Source: Butyricicoccus sp. Marseille-Q5471 (GTDB taxonomy: Bacteria; Bacillota; Clostridia; Oscillospirales; Butyricicoccaceae). Taken from it: a stretch of 64,000 nucleotides of DNA. Shown here piece after piece: positions 6,785 through 16,626 of the stretch. The position numbers and the translations under genes were made by a program. The notes beneath the pieces are model-generated. The model ran no database searches. It was not told the origin of the DNA and saw only the letters and a list, made by a program, of their open reading frames with translations. The stretch's first letter is position 1, and every line of letters starts with the position of its first letter. The DNA lies in the NCBI RefSeq assembly GCF_951230135.1, contig NZ_CATNVC010000001.1, forward strand, positions 1 to 64,000, in the 5' to 3' direction.

Positions 6785-7849
6785 TTACTGCATCATTTGG
6801 CGTCGGCGTGATAAGTTCATCGTACCATCCTGCATCGCCTGCAGGTTTTCGAGCGTATTGCCTGTGCCGTATGCGACACACGAAATCGCTTCATCCGCCA
6901 CATGCGTCGGAATGCCGGTTTTGGAAGCAATCAGCTTATCAAATCCCCAAATCAGAGAACCGCCGCCGGTCATTACAATACCGTTGGTTGAAATATCGCC
7001 GGTCAGTTCGGGAGGTGTGCGCTCGATTACCCAGTGAATTGCCTCAATGATTGACTGAGAAACCTCTTCCAACGCATCCAAAATCTCGGTTGAGTTCACC
7101 GTAAAGGTGCGCGGCAAGCCGGTCATCAGGCAACGTCCCTTGACCTCCATCGAAACCTCTTCTGTACGCGGATAAACACAGCCGATTGCCTTTTTGATTT
7201 CCTCCGCCGTGCGGTCGCCGATGAGTGCATTGTGCTTGCGGCGGACGTACTTGACGATAGCCTCATCAAACTTATCGCCCGCGACCTTAATCGAGGTTGA
7301 CTCCACAATGCCTCCAAGCGAAATCACCGCAACATCGGTCGTGCCGCCGCCGATATCGACCACCATATTGCCATTGGCCTTAGCAATGTCGATACCTGCG
7401 CCAATCGCTGCCGCAACAGGCTCTTCAATCAGGAACACACGTTTTGCGCCCGCCTGTGTGCCCGCGTCGATTACCGCACGCTCCTCAACCTCTGTAATGA
7501 TGGAGGGCACACAAATAACCACGTTTGGTTTGAACAAACGGAAGCCCTGCACCTTGCGGATAAACTCCTTAATCATGCGTTCGGTCATTTCATAATCAGA
7601 AATTACGCCCTCACGCAGAGGCCGAATAGCAATGATATTGCCCGGGGTACGCCCGAGCATCTTCTGTGCGTCCGCACCGACCGATAGGATTTTGCCGGTC
7701 ACCTTATCTACCGCAACGACCGAAGGCTCATTGAGTACAACGCCTTTGCCCTTGACATAGACCAGCACGGTTGCCGTGCCCAAATCAATGCCGATGTCGC
7801 TGGAGAACAATGCAAACTTTTTTGCCAATTTCTCGAAAAAAGAAGCCAT
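6785..7849 (-). CDS. mreB: Rod shape-determining protein MreB/Mbl
   Basis: Bacterial actin that organises lateral wall synthesis together with RodA-type glycosyltransferases. Actin-fold nucleotide motifs are present: IGIDLGTATVLVYVKGKGVVLNEPS near the N-terminus, VVDIGGGTTDVAV in the middle and IVMTGGGSLIWG near the C-terminus. I chose ATG 7849 (MASFFEKL). The ATG at 7861 overlaps the AAAAGGA Shine-Dalgarno that serves the downstream start. About 354 residues. The wording GKGVVLNEPS..GRTPGNI leans towards the Mbl branch. No mreC/mreD follows, so this is likely a standalone copy. It has its own promoter and terminator. Confidence 0.9.
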   Translation of the reverse strand: MASFFEKLAKKFALFSSDIGIDLGTATVLVYVKGKGVVLNEPSVVAVDKVTGKILSVGADAQKMLGRTPGNIIAIRPLREGVISDYEMTERMIKEFIRKVQGFRLFKPNVVICVPSIITEVEERAVIDAGTQAGAKRVFLIEEPVAAAIGAGIDIAKANGNMVVDIGGGTTDVAVISLGGIVESTSIKVAGDKFDEAIVKYVRRKHNALIGDRTAEEIKKAIGCVYPRTEEVSMEVKGRCLMTGLPRTFTVNSTEILDALEEVSQSIIEAIHWVIERTPPELTGDISTNGIVMTGGGSLIWGFDKLIASKTGIPTHVADEAISCVAYGTGNTLENLQAMQDGTMNLSRRRQMMQ

Positions 7850-7896
7850 AACACGTTTCATCCTTTTTTGTCAGTAAGCCGTTTTGCAATACTCCT

Positions 7897-7925
7897 ATTA
7901 TACCCAACGAGTCCCTGGATTTCAA
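7897..7925 (-). promoter_or_regulatory. mreB promoter
   Basis: TTGAAA, 17-nt spacer, TATAAT on the minus strand, about 45 bp before the mreB start. Confidence 0.75.
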
Positions 7926-7972
7926 GGTTATTTACAAAAGAATTGCCATGAAGCGGTATTTTCGACGTTTTT

Positions 7973-8617
7973 CTACCTTACACGCGCCGCTGAAAGCACA
8001 TAAACGCGTCCTGCACCCATGTCGCGCAGAACCGCGCAGGCTGCGGCGGCAGTCGCTCCCGTTGTGATGACATCGTCAACCAGCACCACACGTTTTCCGT
8101 TCAGCGCATCCTGATTGGCAGGTGCAAAAGCACGCGATGCATTGCGGCGGCGCTGCACCGGGGATTTCTGCTGGGACTGCATCGTCACAAACATCCGTTT
8201 ACTCAGCAGCGGACGACAGGGCAACTTCAGTTGTTCCGCTACTGCCCGTGCAAGCAGCTCGCTTTGATTATAGCCGCGCTGATATCTGCGCATCATACCG
8301 ATTGGCACATAGGTGATTACCTCCGGCTGCCAGTCTTCTAGGCGCGCAGCCAGTTCAGCCGTCATCTGTGCAGCAAACCAGTCGGCATAGTGCTGATAAT
8401 GGCTGAATTTATAACGCTTCATCGCCTCTGCCACCGCACCGCGATAGAATAACGGCGCTGCCGCACCATCTGCACCGTCAATGCATATGCCCTCGGTACA
8501 CCGGTAATGCTGACGCACACGTGCCGCGCATTCATCGCAAATCATCGCGCCACCTTTGACAAACAGCGGCATAGGTTCCCCACACAGAACGCAGCGTCGC
8601 GGAAAAATCAGGCTCAC
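7973..8617 (-). CDS. comF: ComF family phosphoribosyltransferase-like protein
   Basis: 214 residues. An N-terminal zinc-ribbon (CVLCGEP and CDEC) is followed by a type I phosphoribosyltransferase fold with the PRPP-loop-like motif RVVLVDDVITTGATA (about residues 175-190). ComF proteins assist handling of incoming single-stranded DNA during natural transformation in Gram-positives. A role here in competence or repair is inferred. It overlaps the recD2 stop by four bases (ATGA), so the two are translationally coupled. No other competence genes are in the window. Confidence 0.88.
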   Translation of the reverse strand: MSLIFPRRCVLCGEPMPLFVKGGAMICDECAARVRQHYRCTEGICIDGADGAAAPLFYRGAVAEAMKRYKFSHYQHYADWFAAQMTAELAARLEDWQPEVITYVPIGMMRRYQRGYNQSELLARAVAEQLKLPCRPLLSKRMFVTMQSQQKSPVQRRRNASRAFAPANQDALNGKRVVLVDDVITTGATAAAACAVLRDMGAGRVYVLSAARVR

Positions 8618-10845
8618 TTGTGCTCCTCCTCCCGCAGACGCGCTTTGAGTGCACTATATCGGCGTCCCTTCTGGTTATTCTCCACCATATAGGAAATCAC
8701 TTCGCCGCTGCCGACGATGACAAGCAGCCGCTTTGCTCGCGTAATCGCTGTGTACAGAATATTCCGCGTCAGCAGCTTGCGTGGAATGCCACTGGATAAG
8801 GCAAGCACCACCGCATCAAACTCGCTGCCCTGCGCTTTGTGCACTGTGATGGCATAAGCCAAATCCAGTTCACCAAGCATATCATAGGTATAGGTCGCAA
8901 TTTTATCATCAAACCGCACGACCATGCATTCCTGCTGCGGGAAGATTTGCAATATCTCACCAACGTCGCCGTTGAACACACCTGTGCCCACTTCGCCGTC
9001 CTCTCGGCGTTCCCACATGATATCGTAATTATTGCGCACCTGCATGACGCGATCTCCCTCTCGAAAAATCGTGTCTCCGAAGCGCTTTTCCAGTTTCACA
9101 TCATCCGGCGGATTCAGCACAGCCTGCAGGCGGCTGTTAAGCGGCACCGTACCGCTCCCCTGCCGCTTTGCGGGCGACAGCACCTGAATCTGGGACGGTG
9201 CAAATCCATAGTGACTGGGCAGGCGCGCAGAACAAAGCTGCGCAATGGTTTCAATGACCGCGGCAGGCTCAGCGCGCCGCATGATGAAAAAGTCTCCCTC
9301 CGCGCCCGATGCCGCCGGCATCTGTCCTGCGTTGACCGCATGTGCATTCATAACGATATCGCTTTGCTGCGCCTGCCGAAAAATTTCGGTCAGCTGAATG
9401 GTCGGAACACGATGCGAGCCTATCATATCGCGCAGGAAATTGCCTGGCCCGACAGGCGGCAGCTGATCAGCGTCTCCCACCAGAATGAGCCGCGCACCGA
9501 AGGGCAGCGCTTCAACCAACGCCTGCATCAGCGTGATATCGACCATCGATACTTCATCCAGAATGACAGCATCACACTCAAGCGGATTGGTCAGGTTGCG
9601 CTGAAATGCCGTGCGCCCGCCAACCGCATAGCCTGCTTCCAGCAGGCGATGGATGGTCTTCGCCTCCATGCCGCACAGCTCGGACAGCCGTTTGGCCGCG
9701 CGTCCGGTCGGCGCAGCAAGCAGTGTGTTCAAGCCGAGCGCCTCGAACACCTGTAAAATGCCGCGCACCGTCGTAGTTTTGCCCGTGCCCGGGCCACCGG
9801 TCAGAATGACCAGACCGTTTTTTGCCGCAGTGGCGATGGCCTGACGCTGTTTTTCGGAAAACGGTACTTCGCCGTCCAGTTCCAGTGCACCCAGTAGCTC
9901 GTCCACATCAAAATCGTAAGAATAATTGCGCTCTGCCATATCTCCGAGCATCTCGGCCAGAAAGGCCTCTGCTTCGTGAATGGTTCGCAGATAGACCGCA
10001 TCGCGTCCCGCGATATGCTCGCGCACCAATTTCCCCTGCCCGGACAATCGCTCTACGCTCTCCTGTGCGCGATTTTCTTCAAACACCACTTCATCATCCG
10101 ACAGCAGCGCGCACACAGCGCCAAGTAGTTTTTCAATCGGAATAAATGTATGTCCATTGTCCAAATTAAAAGATAGTGTATATAGTACTCCGGCATCTGC
10201 ACGCTCGTCCGACAGACGCGACAACCCCAACGCCAGCGCCAGTGCATCGGCAACTTTAAAATCGACCTCATAGTATGCATCACAGAGTAGATAGGGATTT
10301 TCGCAAAGCGCATCAATCGCGTCCGCTCCCAGACGTTTATAGAGCGGTGCTGTGAGCGCAACCGGCAAACTGTGCTCGGTTAGAAAATCCATCAACAGCC
10401 GCATTTCGCTCTGCTCAATAAATTGTCGTCCAATTTCACGGGCCTTTTTTTCCGTAATACCGCGAATTTCTGTGAGACGCTCCGGCTCGTGCAGCATCAT
10501 CTCAAAGGTTTCTTCACCGAACCGTTCCGCAATCTTGAGGGCGAGCCGTTGTCCGATCCCTCGTATCAATCCGGACCCTAAGTACTCCGCAATGCCGCGC
10601 ACCGAGCTGGGCAGCCGCCGCTCAAAGGCTTCCGCGGCGAACTGTTCCCCGTAGGACGGGTGCGTGACCCAGCAGCCGGTCAACGTGACCAGCTCTCCCG
10701 GGCCAATATTGGGGAATGTCCCCGTTGCGGTCACTTCACTGCCATCTTCAGAGGCAAGGCGCAGCACGGCGTAGCCGTTTTCATCATTGTAGAAAACGAT
10801 TTGCTGCACCGTGCCACTGATCAAAAAATACTCTTTTGCTTCCAC
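8614..10845 (-). CDS. recD2: ATP-dependent 5'-3' DNA helicase RecD2
   Basis: 743 residues, full RecD2 length (RecD-like helicase without RecBC). The N-terminal OB-like segment and helix-hairpin-helix repeats (GIRGIGQRLALKIAERFG; LTEIRGITEKKAREIG) are followed by the SF1B motor. Walker A is LTGGPGTGKTTTVRG, motif II is VILDEVSMVD, and the C-terminal SH3/UvrD_C part has AYAITVHKAQGSEFDAVVL and LLTRNILYTAITRAK. RecD2 acts in mismatch repair, fork maintenance and recombination control. The first gene of a recD2-comF unit; a 99-residue membrane-protein gene starts just upstream and may share its promoter. Confidence 0.93.
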   Translation of the reverse strand: MEAKEYFLISGTVQQIVFYNDENGYAVLRLASEDGSEVTATGTFPNIGPGELVTLTGCWVTHPSYGEQFAAEAFERRLPSSVRGIAEYLGSGLIRGIGQRLALKIAERFGEETFEMMLHEPERLTEIRGITEKKAREIGRQFIEQSEMRLLMDFLTEHSLPVALTAPLYKRLGADAIDALCENPYLLCDAYYEVDFKVADALALALGLSRLSDERADAGVLYTLSFNLDNGHTFIPIEKLLGAVCALLSDDEVVFEENRAQESVERLSGQGKLVREHIAGRDAVYLRTIHEAEAFLAEMLGDMAERNYSYDFDVDELLGALELDGEVPFSEKQRQAIATAAKNGLVILTGGPGTGKTTTVRGILQVFEALGLNTLLAAPTGRAAKRLSELCGMEAKTIHRLLEAGYAVGGRTAFQRNLTNPLECDAVILDEVSMVDITLMQALVEALPFGARLILVGDADQLPPVGPGNFLRDMIGSHRVPTIQLTEIFRQAQQSDIVMNAHAVNAGQMPAASGAEGDFFIMRRAEPAAVIETIAQLCSARLPSHYGFAPSQIQVLSPAKRQGSGTVPLNSRLQAVLNPPDDVKLEKRFGDTIFREGDRVMQVRNNYDIMWERREDGEVGTGVFNGDVGEILQIFPQQECMVVRFDDKIATYTYDMLGELDLAYAITVHKAQGSEFDAVVLALSSGIPRKLLTRNILYTAITRAKRLLVIVGSGEVISYMVENNQKGRRYSALKARLREEEHK

Positions 10846-10867
10846 TTGCCCTTCCCCAGTCCATTTT

Positions 10868-11167
10868 TTATTCTAAATACATGATATCCTGCCGCACAGC
10901 CAAACGCTTTGCAACGTTCTGCCCCTGTCCGTTGCCAATCTCCACAAAGGTGATGGCCAGACCGGGCAAATAGCGGCGCCGCATGTGAAGCGCCGTCGCA
11001 ATCAGCTGCTCGGCAGATGCATCGCATCCGTCGCCGTAAAGCGTCAGCTCCGCGTTTCCCTTATGGCGCAGCGAATGGTAGAACAGCAGCTCATACCCGG
11101 CGTGCAAGGTGCAGTATAAACCCACTGCCGCGAAAATCGCTAGCACAGTTTGCCAGAAAACAGACAT
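10868..11167 (-). CDS. Small membrane-anchored protein of unknown function
   Basis: 99 residues from ATG 11167, behind AGGAGGGAAGAGCC. One N-terminal membrane segment (about 5-25, WQTVLAIFAAVGLYCTLHAGY) is followed by a soluble domain resembling a small alpha/beta fold (AELTLYGDGCDASAEQLIATALHMRRRYLPGLAITFVEIGNG). I do not recognise the family. It ends 22 bp before recD2, so it is likely the first gene of the recD2-comF transcript. A promoter lies at 11235-11262. Confidence 0.6.
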   Translation of the reverse strand: MSVFWQTVLAIFAAVGLYCTLHAGYELLFYHSLRHKGNAELTLYGDGCDASAEQLIATALHMRRRYLPGLAITFVEIGNGQGQNVAKRLAVRQDIMYLE

Positions 11168-11234
11168 GGCTCTTCCCTCCTGCTTTCAGGCTATGCACGC
11201 ATACGCAAACGGGTGACTGACATGTATTTATTTT

Positions 11235-11262
11235 ATCATAGGCTGAAGAAAAAGTAAATCAA
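11235..11262 (-). promoter_or_regulatory. Promoter of the small membrane protein-recD2-comF unit
   Basis: Minus strand TTGATT, 16-nt spacer, TATGAT. About 70 bp of leader separates it from ATG 11167. A TAAAAT just downstream is an alternative -10. Confidence 0.5.
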
Positions 11263-11501
11263 AGCTCGTGTTCCCCGCACCAATCGCGCAGGTCGTCGCT
11301 GTTTGCCCCGCTGATCGGATGCGATTTGCCGCAATGCCGCTCATGCGGGCACATTGCCTTACCGGATGGGAACGAACCGTCCGCAGTTGATGCGTCCACG
11401 CTGATTTCGCGTGCGGCAACGCTGGGTTTACTCACTTCCATCCACTCAATGCCTTTTTTTGCCGATTCCAGTTGCTTCTTAGTAATTTCGTTCTGATCCA
11501 T
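11259..11501 (-). CDS. Small Cys/His-containing protein of unknown function
   Basis: 80 residues from ATG 11501, which has a perfect AGGAGGG 8 nt upstream; longer in-frame starts would begin inside the tuf terminator. The N-terminal half is a charged helix (EITKKQLESAKKGIEWMEV). The C-terminal half clusters potential metal ligands: C51, H53, H56, C57, H61, C75 and H78. I do not recognise a family. The location after the tuf terminator suggests either read-through expression or its own promoter, which I could not identify. Confidence 0.55.
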   Translation of the reverse strand: MDQNEITKKQLESAKKGIEWMEVSKPSVAAREISVDASTADGSFPSGKAMCPHERHCGKSHPISGANSDDLRDWCGEHEL

Positions 11502-11596
11502 TACAAATCCCTCCTTGCTGCTATTTTGCCGCAATAAAAGCGAAATAGACGGGAAGAAACCGGAATCTCTTGGCCTTCTTATGCTATAAATCGTAT

Positions 11597-11628
11597 AAAA
11601 AAACTCCCATTCCGAAGAATGGGAGTTT
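11597..11628 (-). terminator. tuf terminator
   Basis: AAACTCCCATTC/GAATGGGAGTTT stem, followed by TTTTTTT on the minus strand, 13 bp after the tuf stop. Confidence 0.9.
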
Positions 11629-11640
11629 TGAAAAGCGAAA

Positions 11641-12843
11641 TTAAGCGTTAACCTTGATAACAACGCCCGAGCCAACGGTACGGCCGCCTTCACGAATAGC
11701 GAAGCGGAGGCCTTCCTCGATAGCGATAGGGGTGATCAGCTCAACGTCCATTTCAACGTTATCGCCGGGCATGCACATCTCAACGCCTTCAGGCAGGGAG
11801 ATAACGCCGGTAACGTCGGTGGTACGGAAATAGAACTGAGGACGGTAGTTGTTGAAGAACGGGGTGTGACGGCCGCCTTCTTCCTTCTTCAGAACGTAAA
11901 CCTGACCACGGAACTTGGTGTGCGGGTGGATCGTGCCGGGCTTAGCCAGAACCTGGCCGCGCTCGATCTCGGTCTTCTGAATACCACGCAGCAGAGCGCC
12001 GATGTTGTCGCCAGCTTCAGCGTAATCGAGCAGCTTGCGGAACATTTCGATACCGGTGATAACGGTCTTGCGGGGAGCTTCCATGAGACCAACGATTTCA
12101 AGTTCGTCAGCCATCTTAACCTGACCACGCTCAACACGACCGGTTGCAACGGTGCCACGGCCGGTGATGGAGAACACGTCCTCGACAGGCATCAGGAACG
12201 GCAGATCAGCCTTACGCTCCGGGGTCGGAATGTAGGTGTCAACAGCGTCCATCAGCTCGCGGATGCAAGCGTACTCGGGAGCGTTCGGATCGGTGGACTC
12301 ACAGGTCAGAACGTTCAGAGCAGAACCACGGATTACCGGGATATCATCGCCCGGGAACTCGTAGGAGCTCAGCAGCTCACGGATTTCCATCTCAACCAGG
12401 TCGAGCAGCTCTTCGTCGTCAACCTGATCAGCCTTGTTCATGAAAACAACAATATAAGGAACGCCTACCTGACGGGAGAGCAGGATGTGCTCACGAGTCT
12501 GGGGCATCGGGCCGTCAGCAGCGGATACAACGAGGATCGCGCCGTCCATCTGAGCAGCACCGGTGATCATGTTCTTTACATAGTCGGCGTGGCCCGGGCA
12601 GTCAACGTGCGCGTAGTGACGAGCAGCAGTCTGATACTCAACGTGTGCAGTGTTGATCGTAATGCCGCGCTCCTTCTCTTCAGGAGCCTTGTCGATTGCG
12701 TCGTATGCCTGGTACTTTGCATCACCGCTCATAGCCAGAACCTTGGTGATAGCCGCGGTCAGAGTCGTCTTGCCATGGTCAACGTGGCCGATGGTGCCGA
12801 TATTAACGTGCGGCTTTGAGCGTTCAAATTTTTCCTTTGCCAT
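11641..12843 (-). CDS. tuf: Elongation factor Tu
   Basis: GTPase that delivers aminoacyl-tRNA to the ribosomal A site. 400 residues. The G1 loop GHVDHGKT is at residues 19-26. Effector residues [13 protein letters not shown]3 DCPGHADY (about 81-88) and G4 NKAD follow, and the protein ends with the C-terminal beta-barrel [11 protein letters not shown]. Start ATG 12843 is preceded by GAGGAGGATATCC. It has its own promoter (12891-12919) after the str operon, and a strong terminator. All catalytic motifs are intact. Confidence 0.98.
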   Translation of the reverse strand: MAKEKFERSKPHVNIGTIGHVDHGKTTLTAAITKVLAMSGDAKYQAYDAIDKAPEEKERGITINTAHVEYQTAARHYAHVDCPGHADYVKNMITGAAQMDGAILVVSAADGPMPQTREHILLSRQVGVPYIVVFMNKADQVDDEELLDLVEMEIRELLSSYEFPGDDIPVIRGSALNVLTCESTDPNAPEYACIRELMDAVDTYIPTPERKADLPFLMPVEDVFSITGRGTVATGRVERGQVKMADELEIVGLMEAPRKTVITGIEMFRKLLDYAEAGDNIGALLRGIQKTEIERGQVLAKPGTIHPHTKFRGQVYVLKKEEGGRHTPFFNNYRPQFYFRTTDVTGVISLPEGVEMCMPGDNVEMDVELITPIAIEEGLRFAIREGGRTVGSGVVIKVNA

Positions 12844-12890
12844 TGTGGATATCCTCCTCGTAAATTGAATTCTAAGTCAATGGTAAACCT

Positions 12891-12919
12891 ATTTTACTGC
12901 AATTTGTAGAAAAATGCAA
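12891..12919 (-). promoter_or_regulatory. tuf promoter
   Basis: TTGCAT, 17-nt spacer, TAAAAT on the minus strand, in the 84-bp gap between fusA and tuf. Confidence 0.65.
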
Positions 12920-12927
12920 TAGCTTTA

Positions 12928-15030
12928 TCAGTCGTTTTTAGAGCGAGCGTCGATAATCTTATCCTGTACAGACTTCGGCACTTCGGTGTAGTGACTCGGG
13001 CTCATGGTGTACTGGCCGCGACCCTGCGAGCGCGAACGCAGCGTGGTTGCATAACCAAACATTTCAGACAGCGGAACCGCTGCTGCAATCGCCTGTACGC
13101 CGCCGCGTGCTTCCATGCCCTGAATCTGACCACGGCGAGAGTTCAAGTCGCCGATAACGTCGCCCATATAATCCTCAGGAACCATTACGTCAACCTGCAT
13201 GATCGGCTCCATCAGAACCGGATCAGCCTTGCGCATTGCTTCCTTGAACGCCATGGAGCCGGCAATCTTAAACGCCATTTCCGAGGAGTCAACTTCGTGG
13301 TAAGAACCATCATAGAGGGTTACCTTTACGTCAACTACCGGGTAGCCGGCCAGAATACCGGCCTGCATAGCGCCCTTGATGCCCTGATTGACAGGCTCGA
13401 TATATTCCTTCGGAATCGCGCCGCCAACAATCTTGTTGATGAACTCATAGCCCTTACCGGACTCGTTCGGCTCAACAATGATCTTACAGTGACCGTACTG
13501 GCCCTTACCGCCGGACTGGCGGGCGTACTTCTGGTCGACATCAGCCGAGCGGCGGATGGTTTCCTTGTACGCAACCTGGGGAGAACCAACGTTTGCCTCT
13601 ACCTTGAATTCACGCAGCAGACGGTCAACGATGATTTCCAGATGCAATTCACCCATGCCGGCGATGATGGTCTGTCCCGTTTCCTCATCCGTGTAGGTGC
13701 GGAAGGTCGGATCCTCTTCAGCCAGCTTGGAAAGAGCGATGCCCATCTTCTCCTGACCAGCCTTGGTCTTAGGCTCGATGGCTACGCGGATAACCGGTTC
13801 CGGGAAGTCCATCGACTCGAGAATGATCGGGTGCTTTTCATCGCAAAGTGTATCACCGGTTGTGGTGTTTTTAAAGCCAACAGCAGCAGCAATATCGCCG
13901 GAGTAAACTACGTCGATATCCTGACGGTGGTTTGCATGCATCTGCAGAATACGGCCGAGACGCTCACGATTGTCCTTGGTTGCATTGAGCACCGAAGAAC
14001 CGGCAGTGATCGTACCGGAGTAAACGCGGAAGAAGGTCAGACGGCCGACAAACGGGTCGGTCGCGATCTTAAATGCAAGCGCAGAGAACGGCGCGTCGTC
14101 AGACGACGGACGGCTGTCTTCTTCCTCAGTGTTGGGGTTAACGCCCTTGATATCTTCGATATCGGTCGGCGCGGGCATATAATCGACTACTGCGTCAAGC
14201 AGCATCTGTACACCCTTATTGCGGTAAGCAGTACCGCAGAGTACAGGGATGATCTGAACGCCGCAAACGCCCTTACGGAGCGCTGCTTTCAGCTCAGGCA
14301 CCGTGATTTCTTCGCCCTCGAGGTACTTCATCATGAGGTCCTCGTCAAGCTCGGCAATCGCTTCCACCATTGCTTCGTGATATTCCTGCGCCTTGTCCTT
14401 CATGTCCTCGGGAATTTCTTCGTCGCGGACATCCTTGCCAAGGTCGTCATAATAAATTTCAGCACGCATGGTCATCAGGTCGATGATACCCTTAAAGGTA
14501 TCCTCAACGCCGATCGGGAGCTGAATCGGAACCGCATTACATTTCAGGCGATCCTTCATCATGCCGACAACGTTGTAGAAGTCCGCGCCCATGATGTCCA
14601 TCTTGTTGACGAACGCCATACGCGGTACGCGGTACTTGTCAGCTTGATGCCAAACGGTCTCAGACTGAGGCTCTACGCCGCCCTTAGCACAGAATACGGT
14701 GACAGAACCGTCCAGTACGCGCAGCGAGCGCTCTACTTCTACGGTAAAGTCAACGTGGCCCGGGGTGTCGATGATGTTGATGCGGTGCTCCTGATACTGA
14801 TGTGCGGAGCCCGCCCAGTGACAGGTGGTAGCAGCGGAGGTGATGGTGATACCACGCTCCTGCTCCTGCTCCATCCAGTCCATGGTCGCCGAGCCGTCAT
14901 GCGTCTCGCCGATTTTATGGTTTACGCCGGTGTAATAAAGAATACGCTCGGTCGTAGTGGTCTTGCCAGCATCGATGTGCGCCATGATGCCGATATTTCT
15001 GGTTCTTTCCAGGGGATATTCTCTAGGCAT
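12928..15030 (-). CDS. fusA: Elongation factor G
   Basis: Translocation GTPase, 700 residues, five-domain EF-G length. G1 AHIDAGKT is at residues 17-24; [14 protein letters not shown] (switch I) and DTPGHVDF (G3) follow, with NKMD as G4. The domain IV tip region and C-terminal [20 protein letters not shown] are present. It lies 36 bp after rpsG in the str operon (L7Ae-rpsL-rpsG-fusA). Classic fusidic-acid positions look unremarkable, but resistance cannot be judged by eye. Confidence 0.98.
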   Translation of the reverse strand: MPREYPLERTRNIGIMAHIDAGKTTTTERILYYTGVNHKIGETHDGSATMDWMEQEQERGITITSAATTCHWAGSAHQYQEHRINIIDTPGHVDFTVEVERSLRVLDGSVTVFCAKGGVEPQSETVWHQADKYRVPRMAFVNKMDIMGADFYNVVGMMKDRLKCNAVPIQLPIGVEDTFKGIIDLMTMRAEIYYDDLGKDVRDEEIPEDMKDKAQEYHEAMVEAIAELDEDLMMKYLEGEEITVPELKAALRKGVCGVQIIPVLCGTAYRNKGVQMLLDAVVDYMPAPTDIEDIKGVNPNTEEEDSRPSSDDAPFSALAFKIATDPFVGRLTFFRVYSGTITAGSSVLNATKDNRERLGRILQMHANHRQDIDVVYSGDIAAAVGFKNTTTGDTLCDEKHPIILESMDFPEPVIRVAIEPKTKAGQEKMGIALSKLAEEDPTFRTYTDEETGQTIIAGMGELHLEIIVDRLLREFKVEANVGSPQVAYKETIRRSADVDQKYARQSGGKGQYGHCKIIVEPNESGKGYEFINKIVGGAIPKEYIEPVNQGIKGAMQAGILAGYPVVDVKVTLYDGSYHEVDSSEMAFKIAGSMAFKEAMRKADPVLMEPIMQVDVMVPEDYMGDVIGDLNSRRGQIQGMEARGGVQAIAAAVPLSEMFGYATTLRSRSQGRGQYTMSPSHYTEVPKSVQDKIIDARSKND

Positions 15031-15066
15031 ATTGCTCTCCTTTCAAAGCGTTATGCGGACAGACAA

Positions 15067-15537
15067 TTAATAACGGAAGTGCGCGAACGCCTTGTTCGCT
15101 TCCGCCATCTTGTGCGTGTCCTCACGCTTCTTAACAGAACCGCCCAGATTGTTGCAGGCGTCCATGATCTCGCCGGCCAGACGCTCACGCATGGTCTTTT
15201 CAGAACGAGCGCGCGAGTACTTGGTGATCCAGCGCAGGCCCAGGGTCTGGCGACGCTCAGGGCGTACTTCCATCGGGACCTGATAGGTGGCGCCGCCTAC
15301 GCGGCGAGCCTTAACTTCGAGCGACGGCATGATATTCTCCATCGCTTCGGTGAAAACCTCCAGCGGTTCACGTCCGGTCTTGTCGCGGACGATTTCGAAA
15401 GCACCATAAACGACCTTCTGCGAAACGCCCTTCTTGCCGTCCAGCATGATCGAATTGACCAGCTTGGTGACGAGCTTGGAATTATAAAGCGGATCGGGCA
15501 GAACGTCTCTCTTGGGGACATTACCTCTTCTTGGCAC
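15067..15537 (-). CDS. rpsG: 30S ribosomal protein S7
   Basis: 156 residues from a GTG start at 15537 ([16 protein letters not shown]), with AAGGAGGGAAG just upstream; an in-frame ATG 18 bp earlier overlaps that Shine-Dalgarno. S7 nucleates assembly of the 3' domain of 16S rRNA and contacts the E-site tRNA. The family blocks [31 protein letters not shown] and the C-terminal [12 protein letters not shown] are present. The gap to rpsL (187 bp) is longer than usual and contains small hairpins, a possible S7 autoregulatory site. Confidence 0.97.
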   Translation of the reverse strand: MPRRGNVPKRDVLPDPLYNSKLVTKLVNSIMLDGKKGVSQKVVYGAFEIVRDKTGREPLEVFTEAMENIMPSLEVKARRVGGATYQVPMEVRPERRQTLGLRWITKYSRARSEKTMRERLAGEIMDACNNLGGSVKKREDTHKMAEANKAFAHFRY

Positions 15538-15724
15538 TTTACTTCCCTCCTTCAAAATAATTTGATTTCATAGGTACTCCGGCTCTCACGTTGAGAGCGG
15601 TGTAATGCCTGTCCGAGGCATACATCCCATTATATAATCGGATATAAAACACCCAGACAAAGCATGTTTGCTTTGCTGAAAACTTGAAACTTTTCTCGCA
15701 AAACGTGTGGGTCGGCTGATAAGC

Positions 15725-16144
15725 TTACTTACCGGCCTTCGGACGCTTAGCGCCGTACTTGGAACGAGCCTGGCGACGATCAGCAACACCCTGGGTATCC
15801 AGCGTGCCACGGATGATGTGGTAACGAACACCAGGAAGGTCCTTTACACGACCACCGCGAACCATGACGACAGAGTGCTCCTGCAGGTTGTGGCCGATAC
15901 CGGGGATGTAAGCAGAAACTTCCATCTGGTTGGTCAGCTTTACACGAGCGACCTTACGAAGCGCGGAGTTCGGCTTCTTGGGGGTCATCGTCTTTACCGT
16001 GGTGCAAACGCCGCGCTTCTGCGGAGCGGACTGATCAGTGACCTTCTTCTTCTGAGAATTGTAGCCTACCTGAAGAGCCGGCGCCGTGGACTTAGCGACA
16101 ACTGCCTCACGACCCTTACGGACGAGTTGGTTAAAAGTTGGCAT
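15725..16144 (-). CDS. rpsL: 30S ribosomal protein S12
   Basis: 139 residues from ATG 16144 ([13 protein letters not shown]), with AAGGAGG upstream. S12 sits at the decoding centre and controls tRNA selection. The two streptomycin-resistance hot spots read wild type: the lysines in [11 protein letters not shown] and in [12 protein letters not shown]. It has the Firmicutes-type insert ([18 protein letters not shown]). It lies downstream of the L7Ae-like gene, 76 bp away, as in Bacillus and Clostridium. Confidence 0.97.
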   Translation of the reverse strand: MPTFNQLVRKGREAVVAKSTAPALQVGYNSQKKKVTDQSAPQKRGVCTTVKTMTPKKPNSALRKVARVKLTNQMEVSAYIPGIGHNLQEHSVVMVRGGRVKDLPGVRYHIIRGTLDTQGVADRRQARSKYGAKRPKAGK

Positions 16145-16220
16145 TTTATTTCCTCCTTCTTTCAAAAGTATTTATGAAAAGCGCGTTTTGCGCAATTCAA
16201 CAAATCAAAAAAGCGGTGCG

Positions 16221-16463
16221 TCAGCGCACCAAAGTTACAACTGCGGCGCCGACGTCGATGCCGACCGCGTCACCCAATTCCGCCATGGTGGCAATTTCGG
16301 TTATCGCGGTGTCGGTCTGGCTGCACAGCTCATAAATCGGCTGCGTCACGCGCGGCTCAGCGTCGAGCGCGATATATACGCGCGCGGCTACGCCTTCGCG
16401 GATGGCTTTTTTAGACTGTTTTACGCCAATGACCTTTTGCGCCGTGCGAAGATCTGAAAGCAT
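16221..16463 (-). CDS. L7Ae-like K-turn RNA-binding protein (YbxF type)
   Basis: 80 residues from ATG 16463 behind AGGAGG; longer in-frame starts overlap the promoter. The L7Ae/L30e/S12e fold is indicated by the pattern TAQKVIGVKQSKKAIREGVAARVYIALDAEP and the C-terminal LGDAVGIDVGAAVVTLV. In Bacillus the homologue YbxF (rplGB) binds kink-turn RNA, but its cellular role is not settled. It is the first gene of the rpsL-rpsG-fusA unit and directly follows a strong promoter. Confidence 0.9.
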   Translation of the reverse strand: MLSDLRTAQKVIGVKQSKKAIREGVAARVYIALDAEPRVTQPIYELCSQTDTAITEIATMAELGDAVGIDVGAAVVTLVR

Positions 16464-16492
16464 AGTATACCTCCTATACGGCATGCTATAAC

Positions 16493-16521
16493 AGTATAAC
16501 CGTTTTACAACACGAAGTCAA
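16493..16521 (-). promoter_or_regulatory. Promoter of the L7Ae-rpsL-rpsG-fusA operon
   Basis: TTGACT, 17-nt spacer, TATACT on the minus strand, about 30 bp before the AGGAGG of the L7Ae-like gene. It makes this operon independent of rpoBC. Confidence 0.85.
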
Positions 16522-16572
16522 GGGGTTTTTCAAGGACTTTTCTTGATTTTGTCAGCTTCGGACTTCCTTTGT

Positions 16573-16605
16573 AAAAAACAGGAGAATGCTGAGAGCATTC
16601 CCCTG
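16573..16605 (-). terminator. rpoBC terminator
   Basis: ACAGG-GAATGCT/AGCATTC-CCTGT stem, then TTTTTTAC on the minus strand, 22 bp after the rpoC stop. Confidence 0.85.
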
Positions 16606-16626
16606 TCTGTTCACTTTTATACATCC

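Noticed and set aside
12991-15573. An 860-codon plus-strand frame opposite fusA and rpsG
   Set aside because: Antisense shadow: it spans two conserved genes and the gap between them and has no recognisable motif.
15538-15724. A riboswitch in the rpsL-rpsG gap
   Set aside because: Only short unrelated hairpins (CTCTCA/TGAGAG and GCCT/AGGC) are seen; no known riboswitch core could be matched by eye.
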